Program-made: the position numbers and the translations under genes
In this document: piece after piece, positions 41,748 through 52,235 of the stretch
How the letters are laid out: each line of letters opens with the position of its first letter
How positions within the stretch are numbered: position 1 is the first letter of the stretch
Notes under the pieces: generated by a model
The model's database searches: none
What the model was told of the DNA's origin: nothing
Seen by the model: the letters and a program-made list of their open reading frames with translations, nothing else
NCBI RefSeq assembly: GCF_008642335.1
Contig: NZ_CP029191.1
Span: 7,874,001-7,938,000 of the forward strand
Direction of reading: 5' to 3'
DNA length: 64,000 nt
Origin: Streptomyces venezuelae
GTDB lineage: Bacteria > Actinomycetota > Actinomycetes > Streptomycetales > Streptomycetaceae

Positions 41748-43349
41748 GTGGCGACCCTCGCGCGCTCCTCGCTCCTCATGGCCTTCGGGACCGTCGTCTC
41801 CCGCGCCACCGGCCTGATCCGGCAGGTCCTCCAGGGTGCCGCCCTCGGCACCGGCCTCCTCGCCGGCACGTACAACACCGCCAACACCGTCCCCACCAGC
41901 CTCTACACCCTGCTCATCGGCGGCGCCCTGAACGCCGTGCTGGTGCCCCAGCTGGTGCGTGCCCGCGCGACCGACCCCGACGGCGGCACGGCGTTCGAGC
42001 AGCGCCTGATCACCCTCGTCGTCTGCGTGCTCGGCGCGGGCACGGCCCTCGCGGTGTGGGCCGCCCCGCAGATCGTGAGCCTCTACATGCGGGACACCGC
42101 CGAGAACCACGAGGCGTTCGAGCTCACCGTCGTCTTCGCCCGGTTCCTGCTGCCCCAGATCTTCTTCTACGGGCTCTTCGCGATCCTCGGACAGGTCCTG
42201 AACGCCCGCGAAAAGTTCGGCGCGATGATGTGGACCCCCGTCCTCAACAACGTCGTGCTCGTCACCATGTTCGGCGCCTACCTGGGCCTGATGACCGTCC
42301 CGGACGACGTCGGGGACATCACCGCCGAACAGGTCGGACTCCTCGGCATCGGCACCACTCTTGGCATAGCCCTGCAGGCCCTCGCGCTCGTGCCGTTCGT
42401 GCGCGCCGCGGGCCTGCGCTTCAGGCCGCGCTTCGACTGGCGCGGCACCGGCCTCGGCAAGAGCGCACGCGCCGCCCGCTGGACGCTGCTCCTCGTCCTC
42501 GCCAACCAGGTCGCCCTGACCGTCGTCACGAACTACGCCAACGCCGCCGACCGCACCCTGCCGAAGGACGGCGTCGGCTACACCGCGTACTCCTACGCGC
42601 AGACCATCTGGCTCCTGCCGCAGTCCATCGTCACCGTCTCCCTGGTGACCGCGCTGCTGCCCCGGATGAGCAAGGCCGCCGCCGAGGGCAGGACCGCCGA
42701 CCTGCGTGGCGAACTCTCCCGCGCCCTGCGCGTCACCGGCACGGTGATCGTGCCCGCCGGGTTCTTCTTCCTCGCCTTCGGCCCGCAGACCGCGCAACTG
42801 CTCTTCGCGCACGGCGCGTCCGACGCCGCGGCCACCGAGCCCCTCGGCCACATGCTCCAGGCGTTCGGCCTCGGCCTCATCCCGTTCTCGGCGCAGTACC
42901 TGCTGCTCCGCGGTTTCTACGCCTACGAGGACACCCGCACCCCGTTCTGGATGGCGGTCTGGGTGGCGGGCGTGAACATCGGCCTCGCCACCGCCTGCCA
43001 TCTGCTGCTGCCCGCGCGCTGGGCGGTCACCGGGATGGCCGCCGCGTACACGCTGTCGTACGCCGTGGGGCTGCTGCTCACCGCGCGGCTGATGCGGCGC
43101 CGCCTCGGCGGCTACCTGGACGGCCGCCGCCTCGCCCGTACGTACGGCAAGCTGATCCTCGCGTCCGCCCTGGCCGGGTCCCTCGGCTGGGCCGCCGCCC
43201 GCGCCGGAACCGAGATCACCTCGTCCGGTACGGCCGCGACGGCCCTGGCGCTGACGGCGGGCGCCCTGACGATGGCGGTGGGCTTCCTCCTCCTCGCGCG
43301 CCTGCTGCGCATAGCGGAGGTACGGATGCTGCCCGGCCTGCGCCGCTGA
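41748..43349 (+). CDS. murJ-like: MurJ/MviN-family lipid II flippase
   Basis: This 533-residue protein has 14 membrane helices and the MurJ opening MATLARSSLLMAFGTVVSRATGLIRQVLQGAALGTG, with the conserved Arg cluster for the lipid pyrophosphate, then NTVPTSLYTLLIGGALNAVLVPQL and PQIFFYGLFAILGQVLNAREKFGAMMWTP. It should move lipid-linked peptidoglycan precursor across the membrane, or a related polyprenyl-linked sugar. Streptomyces usually have more than one MurJ-type protein, so this may not be the essential copy; it lies away from division genes. GTG start with GAGGGG upstream. Confidence 0.94.
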   Translation: MATLARSSLLMAFGTVVSRATGLIRQVLQGAALGTGLLAGTYNTANTVPTSLYTLLIGGALNAVLVPQLVRARATDPDGGTAFEQRLITLVVCVLGAGTALAVWAAPQIVSLYMRDTAENHEAFELTVVFARFLLPQIFFYGLFAILGQVLNAREKFGAMMWTPVLNNVVLVTMFGAYLGLMTVPDDVGDITAEQVGLLGIGTTLGIALQALALVPFVRAAGLRFRPRFDWRGTGLGKSARAARWTLLLVLANQVALTVVTNYANAADRTLPKDGVGYTAYSYAQTIWLLPQSIVTVSLVTALLPRMSKAAAEGRTADLRGELSRALRVTGTVIVPAGFFFLAFGPQTAQLLFAHGASDAAATEPLGHMLQAFGLGLIPFSAQYLLLRGFYAYEDTRTPFWMAVWVAGVNIGLATACHLLLPARWAVTGMAAAYTLSYAVGLLLTARLMRRRLGGYLDGRRLARTYGKLILASALAGSLGWAAARAGTEITSSGTAATALALTAGALTMAVGFLLLARLLRIAEVRMLPGLRR

Positions 43350-43363
43350 CCCAGGTTCTGGGC

Positions 43364-44749
43364 TCAGGCGGCCCGTGCCGCGCGGTGGCGGTGGGTCCGG
43401 ACCAGGTCCGCGTAGCGGCGGCCGCTGCCCTTGACCGTGCGGCGCTGCGTCGCGTAGTCGACGTGGACCAGGCCGAAGCGCTTGTCGTAGCCGTACGCCC
43501 ACTCGAAGTTGTCCAGGAGCGACCACGCGTAGTACCCGGCAAGCGGGGCGCCCCTGCGGGCCGCGCGGGCGCAGGCCGCCAAGTGCTCGCCCAGATAGCG
43601 GGCGCGCTCCACGTCGTCGATCGTGCCGTCCGCGCGGACGACGTCGGGGTACGCCGAGCCGTTCTCGGTGACGTAAAGACGCCGCGCCCCGTACTCCTCC
43701 GTCAGCCGCATCAGCAGACTCTCGATGCCGTTCGCGTCGATCTCCCAGTCCATGCCGGTGTGCGGCACCTCCGGCCGGTACAGCTGGCGTGCGAACGGCG
43801 CGGGGCCCCCGGGGTCGTCGGCGACGACGGCGGGGAAGTAGTAGTTGAGGCCCAGCCAGTCCAGCGGCTGCGCGATGGTCGCGAGGTCGCCCGCACGCTC
43901 CGGCAGGTCGACGCCGTACACCTCCCGCATGTCGGCGGGGAAGCCGAGCCCGTGCAGCGGGTCGAGCCACCAGCGGTTGGTGTGCCCGTCGACCCGCCGC
44001 GCCGCGGCGATGTCCTCCGGCCGGTCGGACGCGGCCTCCACCGGCGAGAGGTTGTTGACGATGCCGACCTCCGCGCGGGGCGCCGCCGCACGGATCGCCT
44101 GCGCGGCGAGACCGTGCCCGAGCAGCAGGTGGTACGAGGCGCGCACGGCGGCCGTCAGATCGGTGAGGCCAGGCGCCATGCGCCCCTCCAGGTGACCGAT
44201 CCAGGCGGAGCACAACGGCTCGTTGAGCGTCGCCCAGAGCGGCACCCGATCGCCGAGCCGCTCGGCCGCCACCGAGGCGTACGCCGCGAAGTGCTCGGCG
44301 GTGGCACGCTCGGGCCAGCCGCCGCGGTCCTGCAGCGCCTGCGGCAGGTCCCAGTGGTAGAGGGTCGCGTTGGGGGTGATGCCCGCTTCCAGGAGGGCGT
44401 CGACAAGGCGGTCGTAGAAGTCGAGGCCGGCCGCGTTGACCGGCCCGTCGCCGCGGGGCACGATGCGCGGCCAGGCGAGCGAGAAACGGTAGGAGTCGAC
44501 GCCGAGCTCCCGCATCAGCGCGATGTCCTCGGGCCAGCGGTGGTAGTGGTCGCAGGCCACGTCGCCGGTGTCGCCCCCGTCGGTCTTTCCCGGGGTGTGG
44601 GCGAACGTGTCCCAGATCGAGGGCGCGCGGCCGTCCTCGTCGACGGCCCCCTCGATCTGGTACGCCGATGTGGCCACGCCCCACGCGAAGTCCCGGGGGA
44701 GAGCGGAGAGGTCGGGGGAGGGGGCGGTCGGGGAGGAGGGGTCGGTCAC
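43364..44749 (-). CDS. beta-glucosidase, GH1
   Basis: This 461-residue TIM-barrel glycoside hydrolase opens [32 protein letters not shown]. Acid/base Glu177 is in TLNEPL, and nucleophile Glu362 in YVTENGS. It has no signal peptide, so it acts in the cytoplasm on imported beta-glucosides such as cellobiose. It is the last gene of the uptake operon (binding protein, two permeases, hydrolase). GTG 44749 with AAGGA upstream is preferred; the longer start at 44782 would overlap the permease stop. Confidence 0.95.
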   Translation of the reverse strand: MTDPSSPTAPSPDLSALPRDFAWGVATSAYQIEGAVDEDGRAPSIWDTFAHTPGKTDGGDTGDVACDHYHRWPEDIALMRELGVDSYRFSLAWPRIVPRGDGPVNAAGLDFYDRLVDALLEAGITPNATLYHWDLPQALQDRGGWPERATAEHFAAYASVAAERLGDRVPLWATLNEPLCSAWIGHLEGRMAPGLTDLTAAVRASYHLLLGHGLAAQAIRAAAPRAEVGIVNNLSPVEAASDRPEDIAAARRVDGHTNRWWLDPLHGLGFPADMREVYGVDLPERAGDLATIAQPLDWLGLNYYFPAVVADDPGGPAPFARQLYRPEVPHTGMDWEIDANGIESLLMRLTEEYGARRLYVTENGSAYPDVVRADGTIDDVERARYLGEHLAACARAARRGAPLAGYYAWSLLDNFEWAYGYDKRFGLVHVDYATQRRTVKGSGRRYADLVRTHRHRAARAA

Positions 44750-44778
44750 GGAGTTCCTTTCAGGAAGGGGCGGGAGGG

Positions 44779-45654
44779 TCACTTGACGGCTCCGGCGGTC
44801 AGTCCGGCGACGAGATAGCGCTGCAGGAGCAGGAAGCCGGCGACGACGGGGATGCTCACGACGAGGGAGGCGGCCATGACCTGGTTCCAGTACACGTCGT
44901 TCTGCGTGGCGTACCCCTGGAGGCCCACGGCGAGGGTGCGCGTGGTGTCGTTGGTCATGACCGACGCGAAGAGCACTTCACCCCACGCGGTCATGAACGC
45001 GTACACGGCGACGGCGACGATGCCGGGGATCGCGGCGGGCACCACGACTCTGAACAGCGCCCGCAGCGGCCCGCAGCCGTCGACCAGCGCCGCCTCGTCC
45101 AGCTCGCGCGGCACCGAGTCGAAGTACCCGATCAGCATCCAGATGGAGAACGGCAGCGAGAACGTGAGGTAGGTCAGGATGAGCCCGGCGCGCGAGCCGA
45201 ACAGCGCGATGCCCGTGGCGTTGCCGACGTTGACGTAGATGAGGAAGAGCGGCAGCAGGAACAGGATGCCCGGGAACATCTGCGTCGACAGGACGGTCAC
45301 GGTGAACACCCGCTTGCCGCGGAAGCGGTATCGGCTGACCGCGTACGCGGCGAACACCGCGATGACCACCGAGCACACCGTCGCCGCGCCCGCCACGACC
45401 AGCGAGTTCATGAAGTAGTCGGCCAGCGGCACCGTCTTCCAGATGTCGAAGTACGGCCGCACGGTGAACCCGCTCGGCAGCCAGCGGAACGAGCCGGACA
45501 CGTCCTGCAGCGGCTTGAGGGAACTGCTCACCATCACGTACACGGGAAGCAGCACGAAACCGGCGAGGAGCGTCAGGAAGATCCGTCGCGACCACAGGAA
45601 CGAACGCGGCGCGGCCATCGGTGAGCGGCCCGCCCCCGGCGAACGGCTAGACAT
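44779..45654 (-). CDS. sugar ABC transporter permease, MalG type
   Basis: This 291-residue protein has six membrane helices, with the EAA loop [28 protein letters not shown] that contacts the ATPase. The N-terminus [21 protein letters not shown] is cytoplasmic. It overlaps the upstream permease gene by eight bases. No ATPase gene is in the operon; Streptomyces oligosaccharide systems usually share the MsiK ATPase encoded elsewhere. Confidence 0.94.
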   Translation of the reverse strand: MSSRSPGAGRSPMAAPRSFLWSRRIFLTLLAGFVLLPVYVMVSSSLKPLQDVSGSFRWLPSGFTVRPYFDIWKTVPLADYFMNSLVVAGAATVCSVVIAVFAAYAVSRYRFRGKRVFTVTVLSTQMFPGILFLLPLFLIYVNVGNATGIALFGSRAGLILTYLTFSLPFSIWMLIGYFDSVPRELDEAALVDGCGPLRALFRVVVPAAIPGIVAVAVYAFMTAWGEVLFASVMTNDTTRTLAVGLQGYATQNDVYWNQVMAASLVVSIPVVAGFLLLQRYLVAGLTAGAVK

Positions 45655-46645
45655 CGGCGGACTTCCTTCCCCGCGAGGTCACCAGGAGATAGCCGGCCGT
45701 CACCAGGAGCAGGAAGAGCAGCAGCAGGACCGACATGGCGGATCCTGTGCCGAAGTTCCAGGTGACGAACGACGACTGGTAGATGTGGATGGAGATGAGA
45801 TCGGCGGCCTCGGGCGCCGACTTGCCGAACAGCACGTACGGCGTGTTGAAGTCGTTGAACGTCCACAGGAAGAGCACCAGGACGAGGACTTGATTGACGG
45901 GCCGCAGCGACGGCAGCGTGATGCGCCGCACCTGCTGCCACATCCCCGCCCCGTCGATCGCGGCGGCCTCGTACTGCTCCTTGGGGATGTTCTGCAGCCC
46001 CGCCATGACGATGAGGAAGGCGAACGGCCAGCCCTTCCACACCGACACGGTCAGCAGCGCGACGAAGCTGTTGTCGCCGATGAGCCAGAACGGACGGCTG
46101 TCGGTGAGCCCCAGCTGGTCGTGGAGCACGTGGTTGATGAGACCGGTGTCGCGCTGGAACATGAACGACCAGGTGATGACGGCCGCGTACACCGGCAGCG
46201 CGTACGGAATGAGGAAGACGGCCCGCAGCAGACCGCGGCCGCGGAAGTGCTCCTGCATGAAGACCGCGGCGGCCGTGCCGATCAGCCAGCACAGGCCCAC
46301 GGACAGCACGGTGAACGCGACGGTCACGAAGAACGAGTGCAGCAGCGCCTCGCCGACCGGGGCGTCGAAGTCCACCGACAGCTCGTAGTTGTCCAGGCCC
46401 GTCCAGGGCGCGGCGCCCCAGTCGCGGATGAAGAACTGCGTGAGCTCCTTGAAGCTCATCACGATGCCGACGCCCATCGGTATGAGGTGGACGACGAGTT
46501 CGAGGAGCAGGGCGGGGAGCAGCAGGAGGTAGGGGAGCGAGACGCGGCGCAGGCGGGCGGGCAGGCGCAGCCGCGCGGGGCGCTTGCCGTCGGGTGGCGC
46601 GGCCCGCTCCTTGGAGGGGGGCGGCGGTGTGGTGAGGGTGGTCAC
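45647..46645 (-). CDS. sugar ABC transporter permease, MalF type
   Basis: This 332-residue protein has six membrane helices after a Pro/Lys-rich cytoplasmic N-terminus. The EAA-type loop is QYEAAAIDGAGMWQQVRRITLPSLRPV. It forms the membrane channel with the MalG-type partner. It lies 27 bp after the binding-protein gene, so it is the second gene of the operon. Confidence 0.94.
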   Translation of the reverse strand: MTTLTTPPPPSKERAAPPDGKRPARLRLPARLRRVSLPYLLLLPALLLELVVHLIPMGVGIVMSFKELTQFFIRDWGAAPWTGLDNYELSVDFDAPVGEALLHSFFVTVAFTVLSVGLCWLIGTAAAVFMQEHFRGRGLLRAVFLIPYALPVYAAVITWSFMFQRDTGLINHVLHDQLGLTDSRPFWLIGDNSFVALLTVSVWKGWPFAFLIVMAGLQNIPKEQYEAAAIDGAGMWQQVRRITLPSLRPVNQVLVLVLFLWTFNDFNTPYVLFGKSAPEAADLISIHIYQSSFVTWNFGTGSAMSVLLLLFLLLVTAGYLLVTSRGRKSADV

Positions 46646-46672
46646 GGGTCGGCTCTCGGCTCTCGTCGGCTC

Positions 46673-47995
46673 TCAGCTCTTCGGCATCTGCTGCTGTGCC
46701 TTGGACAGCTCGGACTTCACGGACTCCGTGGTGACCGGCCTGCCCGCCGCCGCGTCGGCGAACAGCTTCTTGATGGCCGTGCCCACGGAGGTCTCGAACT
46801 GCGACTCGTTGGGCACCTGCGGCAGCGGCGCGGCGCTCTTACGGAGCGTGTCGCGCAGCACGGCGGTGTCGGCCCGGTCGAAGGCGGCGTCCTTCTGCGC
46901 GGCGGTGACGGGCGGGATCGACCCGTACGCCTTGTTGAGGTGGGCCTGTTCGGCGTCGCTCGTCATGAACTTCACGAACTTGCGGGCGCCGTCGAGGTTG
47001 TCGGTGTTCTTGAAGACGGCGAGGTTGATGCCCGCGACCATCGAGTTGACCTGCCGCTCCGCGCCGGGCTTCCCGGACACCACGGGCACGGGGGCCACGC
47101 CCCAGTCGTCGGGCTTCATGCCCTGCGCCTCGAACGTGGTCGCCGCGGCCTGCCACAGCACCATCGCCGTCTTGCCCTGCGCGAAGTCCCGCAGCGACTG
47201 GTTCTGCGCGTACTCGGCGTTGCCCGGCGCGATGATCTTGTCCTTGGCCATGAAGTCGACGTACTGCTTCACGGCGGACACCGCGCCGTCCGAGGTGAAG
47301 GTCGGCCTGCCCTGCGCGTCGAAGAAGTCCGCGCCGTGCTGCTTGCCGAGGGCGAAGGCCTGGTGGATGTTGTTCACCAGGTTCGAACCCTCGGCCCCCA
47401 GGGCCCACTTGCCGTCCTTGGAAAGCTTCTTGCCGACGGTCACGAGGTCGTCCCAGGTGGCCGGCGGCTTGCTGATGCCCGCCTCCTTGAACATCGCCTT
47501 GTTGTAGTAGAGGGCGTACGACAGCGAGTACAGCGGAACCGCCGCCGGGTCCTTGCCCTCGGTGCCCGTCGAGCCGAGCGCCGCGTCGACGAACCGGTCC
47601 TTCCCGCCGATCGCCTTGAAGTTCTTCGCGTCCCAGGGCAGCAGCGCGCCGGTGGCCTGGAGCGAGGACGACCAGGTGTTGCCGATGTTGAGGACGTCGG
47701 GGCCCTGTCCCGAGGTGGTCGCCGCGAGGATCCGGTTGAGCAGGTCGGACCAGGGGATGACCTCCAGCTTGACCTCGATCCCCGTCTGCTGCTCGAACTT
47801 CTTCAGCTCGGGCGTGAGGATCTTCTTGTCCGCCGCGATGTTCGGCCCCTGATTGGAGGCCCAGTACGTGAGCGTCTTGGGCGAGGCGTTGCTGCCCTCG
47901 CCGCCGGTGCTCGTGCCGCCGCCGCAGGCCGTGAGGGTGGCGCCGGAGAGAGCGGTCACGGTGGCGAGTGCTGCCAAGGCTCGGAGTCTGCGCAT
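46673..47995 (-). CDS. sugar-binding lipoprotein of ABC transporter
   Basis: This 440-residue extracytoplasmic solute-binding protein (family 1, MalE-like) has a lipobox LTAC with Cys24, then TLTYWASNQGPN, LKKFEQQTGIEVKLEVIPWSDLLNRILAATTSGQGPDVLNIGNTW split across the first lobe, and FVKFMTSDAEQAHLNKAYGSIPP near the C-terminus. It is the first gene of the operon, divergent from the ROK repressor at 48160. Likely ligand: a beta-glucoside, judged from the GH1 enzyme. Confidence 0.95.
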   Translation of the reverse strand: MRRLRALAALATVTALSGATLTACGGGTSTGGEGSNASPKTLTYWASNQGPNIAADKKILTPELKKFEQQTGIEVKLEVIPWSDLLNRILAATTSGQGPDVLNIGNTWSSSLQATGALLPWDAKNFKAIGGKDRFVDAALGSTGTEGKDPAAVPLYSLSYALYYNKAMFKEAGISKPPATWDDLVTVGKKLSKDGKWALGAEGSNLVNNIHQAFALGKQHGADFFDAQGRPTFTSDGAVSAVKQYVDFMAKDKIIAPGNAEYAQNQSLRDFAQGKTAMVLWQAAATTFEAQGMKPDDWGVAPVPVVSGKPGAERQVNSMVAGINLAVFKNTDNLDGARKFVKFMTSDAEQAHLNKAYGSIPPVTAAQKDAAFDRADTAVLRDTLRKSAAPLPQVPNESQFETSVGTAIKKLFADAAAGRPVTTESVKSELSKAQQQMPKS

Positions 47996-48159
47996 GGCGG
48001 AACCGTCCCTTTCGTGGTGGATGAACGGGGATGGACGGGAGGCGCCGAGTTCGACGCCTGAATGGTTTCACGGCTTAATTTAGGACGTGAGTTAAAACCT
48101 GAGAGAAAGTCGCGTCAAGGGGTCGCGCACGGGTATGTTGCGGATCGGAGAGGAGCCAC
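47996..48159. promoter_or_regulatory. divergent control region of sugar operon and ROK gene
   Basis: A 164-bp gap with a distinct AT-rich core at about 48062-48100 (GGCTTAATTTAGG, GAGTTAAAACC). ROK repressors bind AT-rich TTAA-containing sites, so this is the probable operator, but I see no strict palindrome and do not define its limits. Confidence 0.45.
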
Positions 48160-49683
48160 ATGGCCGAGCGGAGCAGTCGAACGGTGCGCGACCTGCGGGT
48201 GGGCAACCGGGCGTCGGTGTTGCAACGGTTGTATTTCGGCGGGCCGATGAGCCGGCAGGCGCTCGGTCCCGCGACCGGACTCAGTTCGGGTTCCGTGAGC
48301 AACGTCGTCGCCGAACTCACCGCGGACGGCCTCCTGGAGGAGGCGGGCAGCGTCGAGTCCGACGGCGGCCGCCCGCGCACGCTGCTGCGCGTCGCCCCGT
48401 CGAGCGGCCGCCTCATCGGCGTCGACGTGGGGGAGACGCGGGTCCGCGTGGAGGCGTTCGACCTGGCCCTGACGGAACTGGCCCGCACGGAGCGCCCGTT
48501 GACGGACTCGGGACACGACGTGGAGACGGTCGTCCGACACATCGCGGAGGGCGTGGCGGAGGTGGCGGCGCGGGCGGGCATCGCGTGCGGGGCGGAGGGT
48601 CTGGCCGGGGCTGAGGTGCCGCACGGGGGCTTGATCGGGGTGGGGGTGGGGGTGCCGGGCATCGTGGATGGTGGCAGTGACAGTGATGGGGCTGGGGGTG
48701 CGGGTGGTCTGGGCGGTGCGGGTGGTGTGAGCGGCGGGGGCGGTGGGCGTGGCCGGGGCGGTGTGGGTGGCCGCGGTGGTGCCGGTGGCTTGGGTGGCGC
48801 GGGTGACCGGGCCGGCGCAGGGGGCGCTGGTGGCCCGGGTGGTGGCACGGGGCCGGGTGGCACGGTGGTGCACGGGCAGACCATCGGCTGGGACGCGGTC
48901 CCGCTGGAACGCATGCTGCGCGACGCCATCCAACTCCCGCCGGACACGGCCTACTTCGTGGACAACGGGGCCCGCGCCCTCGGCCAGGCCGAGATGTGGT
49001 TCGGCGGCGGCCGGGGCGCACGCGACGCGGCGATCGTGCTGATCGGCTCCGGGGTGGGCGCGTGCGTGGTCACCGGCGGCGTCATCCACGGCGGGGCGCG
49101 CGGCGGGCCCGCCGAGTGGGGTCACTTGACGGTGAACGTCCGCGGACGCCGGTGCCGGTGCGGGGCTCGGGGCTGCCTGGAGGCGTACGCGGGGGCCGAA
49201 GCATTGCTCGCGCGCTGGCAGGAGGCAGGCGGTGTGCTGCCGCCCGGTGCGGACGAGGAGACGGGGGTGAGCGCGCTGTTGGCGGCGGCGTATCCGGCGG
49301 AGGGCGGTGTGCCCGATCCGGTCGCACTGGCGGTGCTGGACGAGACCGCCGAGTACCTCGGCGCGGGCATCTCGGACCTCGTCAATCTCTTCGGCCCCGA
49401 ACGCGTCCTCGTCGGCGGCTGGGCCGGCCTCCAGCTCGGCCCGCGCCTCCTGCCGGCCATCCGCCGGTACACCGAGTCGTACGCGCTTCGTCACCCGGCG
49501 GCCCGTGCCACGGTCGACCTCGGCCAACTCGGCCCCGACGCGGTCACGGTGGGCGCGGCGACGCTGCCCCTCGCCGACTTCTTCGCCCGGGGCGGCCGCC
49601 GTGCGACCCCGTCACGCACGGAGGCGGCCACGCGGGGAGCGCCGGACTGGCAGGCGGTGTTGGAGGGGCGGGGGGCGCGGTGA
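48160..49683 (+). CDS. ROK-family repressor with glycine-rich insertion
   Basis: This 507-residue protein is about 100 longer than usual. A winged helix (about 15-75: QALGPATGLSSGSVSNVVAELTADGLLEE) is followed by a ROK sugar-sensing domain with the zinc motif GHLTVNVRGRRCRCGARGCLEAYAG. Residues 171-234 are almost only Gly, Ala, Arg and Ser (GGAGGLGGAGG-type repeats), inserted in the surface loop after VGVGVPGIVD and before VVHGQTIGWD, so the fold can still close. It probably represses the divergent sugar operon and is released by a glucoside. The insertion is the odd feature. Confidence 0.92.
   Translation: MAERSSRTVRDLRVGNRASVLQRLYFGGPMSRQALGPATGLSSGSVSNVVAELTADGLLEEAGSVESDGGRPRTLLRVAPSSGRLIGVDVGETRVRVEAFDLALTELARTERPLTDSGHDVETVVRHIAEGVAEVAARAGIACGAEGLAGAEVPHGGLIGVGVGVPGIVDGGSDSDGAGGAGGLGGAGGVSGGGGGRGRGGVGGRGGAGGLGGAGDRAGAGGAGGPGGGTGPGGTVVHGQTIGWDAVPLERMLRDAIQLPPDTAYFVDNGARALGQAEMWFGGGRGARDAAIVLIGSGVGACVVTGGVIHGGARGGPAEWGHLTVNVRGRRCRCGARGCLEAYAGAEALLARWQEAGGVLPPGADEETGVSALLAAAYPAEGGVPDPVALAVLDETAEYLGAGISDLVNLFGPERVLVGGWAGLQLGPRLLPAIRRYTESYALRHPAARATVDLGQLGPDAVTVGAATLPLADFFARGGRRATPSRTEAATRGAPDWQAVLEGRGAR
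48670..48861 (+). repeat. glycine-rich low-complexity insertion in ROK gene
   Basis: About 192 bp of GGT/GGC/GCG-rich irregular repeats encode residues 171-234 of the ROK protein (GGAGG, GGLGGAGG, GGGGGRGRGG units). Third positions use GGT and GGG more than the rest of the gene. It resembles PGRS-like expansions by slippage. Confidence 0.85.
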
Positions 49684-49781
49684 GGAGGGCGGCGGTTGTG
49701 GGTCGGGGACGGCTTCGGTTCTCAGAGCGTGCCGGGCGCGGGTGGGTCGGTACGGCGCGTCGAGGCGCCGTCGGATTCGCC

Positions 49782-52151
49782 TTACTGGCTGCCTGTGACC
49801 GGTGGGCCTGACTCGATGTCATCGATCAGCTGATGGATGAGCGCGGCGCCGGGCGGCCCCGTCATGGCGGCCACGGTTCGCTCGGACGCCGCACCGCCCT
49901 CGCTCGGGGCGCCCCCGCCAGAACCCGTCGGCCCGCACGGCGCGGCCGCTCCCGCCACCCCCACCGCCCCGGCCAGCGCCTTGTGCGCCTTGCGCCACGC
50001 GCGGCTGCGCCGGCCACGTAAATGGTCGACGAAAGCCTGCGCGTACAGCGTCATCGACCGGGTCCACACGTCGTGACGCGCCTGCGGCCCCGCCGAGGCA
50101 CGCCGGACGCTGCGCCACGCCTCCGCGGGCCTGACCCCGGCCTGCGCCACGGCCAGCAGCGCCCAACTGACGGCGACCGGCGGCCCGTGCTCGGCGTGCA
50201 CGGGAATCGTGTCGGCCGCGACCCGCAGATGGGCGATGGCCCGCTCGGTCCGCCCGTCCGCGAGGGCCAGCGCGCCCAGCACGTGCGAGACCCGCCCCAC
50301 GGTGGCGTCGTCCCCGGCGAACATGGCCACGCGCCATGCCTGGCCGAGCAGTTCGGCCGCCTCCGCGGCGGGGGATCCGGCGCACACGGCGAGCCAGCCC
50401 GCCAGCCACAACGCCTGCCCGCACACCCGTGTGTCGGACCGGACGAGCGGCAGCAGACGGCGCAGGAGCGCGCGGCCCTCCTCGGCGTGACCGCACACCG
50501 CCCACCAGAACCACAGGTCCACGGCGACCGCCAGCGTCGTGGACGCGGGGTCCGTGGCGCTCGGCTCCCTGGCCAGCGCCGCGCGCAGGTCGGCCTCCTC
50601 GTCGCGGACCAGCGCGGCGGCCTGCTCGTGCAGTCCGCTGCTCCACAAGTGGTGGGCGGTGGAGGCGACATGGCTGTACCAGTACAGGTGCCGGCTGACC
50701 GCCGCGGCCGTCTCCCCGGCGGACTGCAGCCGCTCGGCGCCGAAACCGCGGACGGCGGCGGACATCCGGTAGCGCGGAGCGAGGACGCCGCCGGGGTCGC
50801 GGACCGGTTCGAGGACGGAGGCGAGCACGAGGCGAGCCAGCGACGCCGGTACGTCCTGCGCGTCGAGACCGCCGCCCGCGCACACGTACGCGGCCGCGTC
50901 CTCGTCGAAGCTCCCGGCGAACACGCTGAGCCGGGCCCACACGGTCCGTTCCGCCGAGCCGCACAGCGCGTACCCCGCTCCTACGGCGGCGCGCAACGAC
51001 CTGTGCCTGCGCAGCGGCGCGTCCGCCACGCCGAGCCAGCCCTGCGCTCGCTCCAGCATCCCGGCGAGCTGGGGCAGCGAGTACCGCGCTGCCTGCGCCG
51101 CCGCCAGCTCGATGGCCAGCGGTATCCCTTCGAGCCGCCGACAGATGTCGTCCACGATCCGCAACTCCTCCACGCCCTCGCCGCTCACGGGGTGGTCGCG
51201 GGGAGGCGCGTCGTGCCCCGCCCGGCGTCTGGCGTCCCGCACCCGCGCCAGAAAGAGCGCGGCGGCGGGCCCGGCGGTGACCGCGCGGTCAGTGCGCCCC
51301 GTCGCCCCGGAACGTTCCGAGTGCTCGGTACGTCCCATACCAGCGGCTCGGTCAAGGTGCGCAGCACGGTCGGCGTTCTCGGCACCCTCAGCATGCCCGG
51401 CGTCCCCCAAGCCCACGGGACCCGCTCCGCCCGCCCCACCCCCCAGCGGCCCGAGCCGCAGTACCGCCTCCTCGCCCAGGCCCAGCGGATGACGCCCTGC
51501 GGCCAGGACCCGCACCTCCGGGGCCCCGTCGAGGAGCGCCCGTACGACACGCACGCACTCACCTCGTACCGGATCGAAGTCGTCCAGCAACACGAGCATC
51601 CGCCGCGACCGCAACCGATCAATGAGAGCCGCAACCCCGACGGCCCCAGCCCCGGGCCCGGACCCAGCCCCCGCCCGACCCACCCCCACCCCCTCCCTCC
51701 CCCCGTCCAACGCGTCCAAGACCGTCTCCGCGACCGACCGGCGTCGCGCCGGGACGCCGTCCCACCACCGCACCCGCACCACACCGTCCGGCATCGCGCT
51801 CCCGACCGCGATCGCCGCGTGCTCGGCGAGGAGGCTCTTGCCGATGCCCGCGCCGCCCACCACGGTCACGAGCCGGCCCTGAGCGAGCATCCTGCGGAGC
51901 ACGCCCAGCTCCTCGGCCCGTCCGACCAGCACGCCGACGCCGTCCCCATGACCGCCGCCCCGCGCCCGCCCCCGCGCCCACCCCTGCCCGCGCCCTTGCG
52001 CTCGCTCTCGCCCTCGCACGCCAGACCCCTGCTCCCGCTCGCGTCGTCTCCAGCACCGCACGTCCCTGTGCAGAATCGTCTCTGCACCGCACGCGGCTGA
52101 TCGACTAACTCCCCTCCGGCGCCCCGGGTAGTGACGTGCGGCCCGAATCAT
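49782..52151 (-). CDS. STAND/NB-ARC-type ATPase regulator-like protein
   Basis: The protein has up to 789 residues. After a Gly/Arg-rich N-terminus (about 35-72) comes a P-loop NTPase: [14 protein letters not shown], Walker A GGAGIGKS, Walker B region LVLLDDFD, and [20 protein letters not shown], the signature of NB-ARC domains in LuxR/SARP regulators. TPR-like helices follow. Neither a LuxR helix-turn-helix nor an N-terminal wHTH is visible, so it may act through protein contacts. The start is uncertain because the N-terminal 70 residues are low-complexity; a GTG or ATG further in is possible. It is divergent from the ABC exporter. Confidence 0.78.
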   Translation of the reverse strand: MIRAARHYPGRRRGVSRSAACGAETILHRDVRCWRRREREQGSGVRGRERAQGRGQGWARGRARGGGHGDGVGVLVGRAEELGVLRRMLAQGRLVTVVGGAGIGKSLLAEHAAIAVGSAMPDGVVRVRWWDGVPARRRSVAETVLDALDGGREGVGVGRAGAGSGPGAGAVGVAALIDRLRSRRMLVLLDDFDPVRGECVRVVRALLDGAPEVRVLAAGRHPLGLGEEAVLRLGPLGGGAGGAGPVGLGDAGHAEGAENADRAAHLDRAAGMGRTEHSERSGATGRTDRAVTAGPAAALFLARVRDARRRAGHDAPPRDHPVSGEGVEELRIVDDICRRLEGIPLAIELAAAQAARYSLPQLAGMLERAQGWLGVADAPLRRHRSLRAAVGAGYALCGSAERTVWARLSVFAGSFDEDAAAYVCAGGGLDAQDVPASLARLVLASVLEPVRDPGGVLAPRYRMSAAVRGFGAERLQSAGETAAAVSRHLYWYSHVASTAHHLWSSGLHEQAAALVRDEEADLRAALAREPSATDPASTTLAVAVDLWFWWAVCGHAEEGRALLRRLLPLVRSDTRVCGQALWLAGWLAVCAGSPAAEAAELLGQAWRVAMFAGDDATVGRVSHVLGALALADGRTERAIAHLRVAADTIPVHAEHGPPVAVSWALLAVAQAGVRPAEAWRSVRRASAGPQARHDVWTRSMTLYAQAFVDHLRGRRSRAWRKAHKALAGAVGVAGAAAPCGPTGSGGGAPSEGGAASERTVAAMTGPPGAALIHQLIDDIESGPPVTGSQ

Positions 52152-52235
52152 GCGGGACGGCGACTCCTCGCATCCGTGTTCGGTGACACCTGCACGTCAG
52201 TCAGGTGGATCAGTCCTCGCTGCGTCCTGTCCGAC

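Noticed and set aside
41673..44684. A 1003-codon minus-strand frame opposite MurJ and across the GH1 gene
   Set aside because: It is the shadow of the MurJ and GH1 frames; its composition is Arg/Gly/Glu-rich and it has no family features.
45443..48061. An 872-codon plus-strand frame across the sugar operon
   Set aside because: It is antisense to three well-supported transporter genes, with low-complexity Arg/Gly/His composition.
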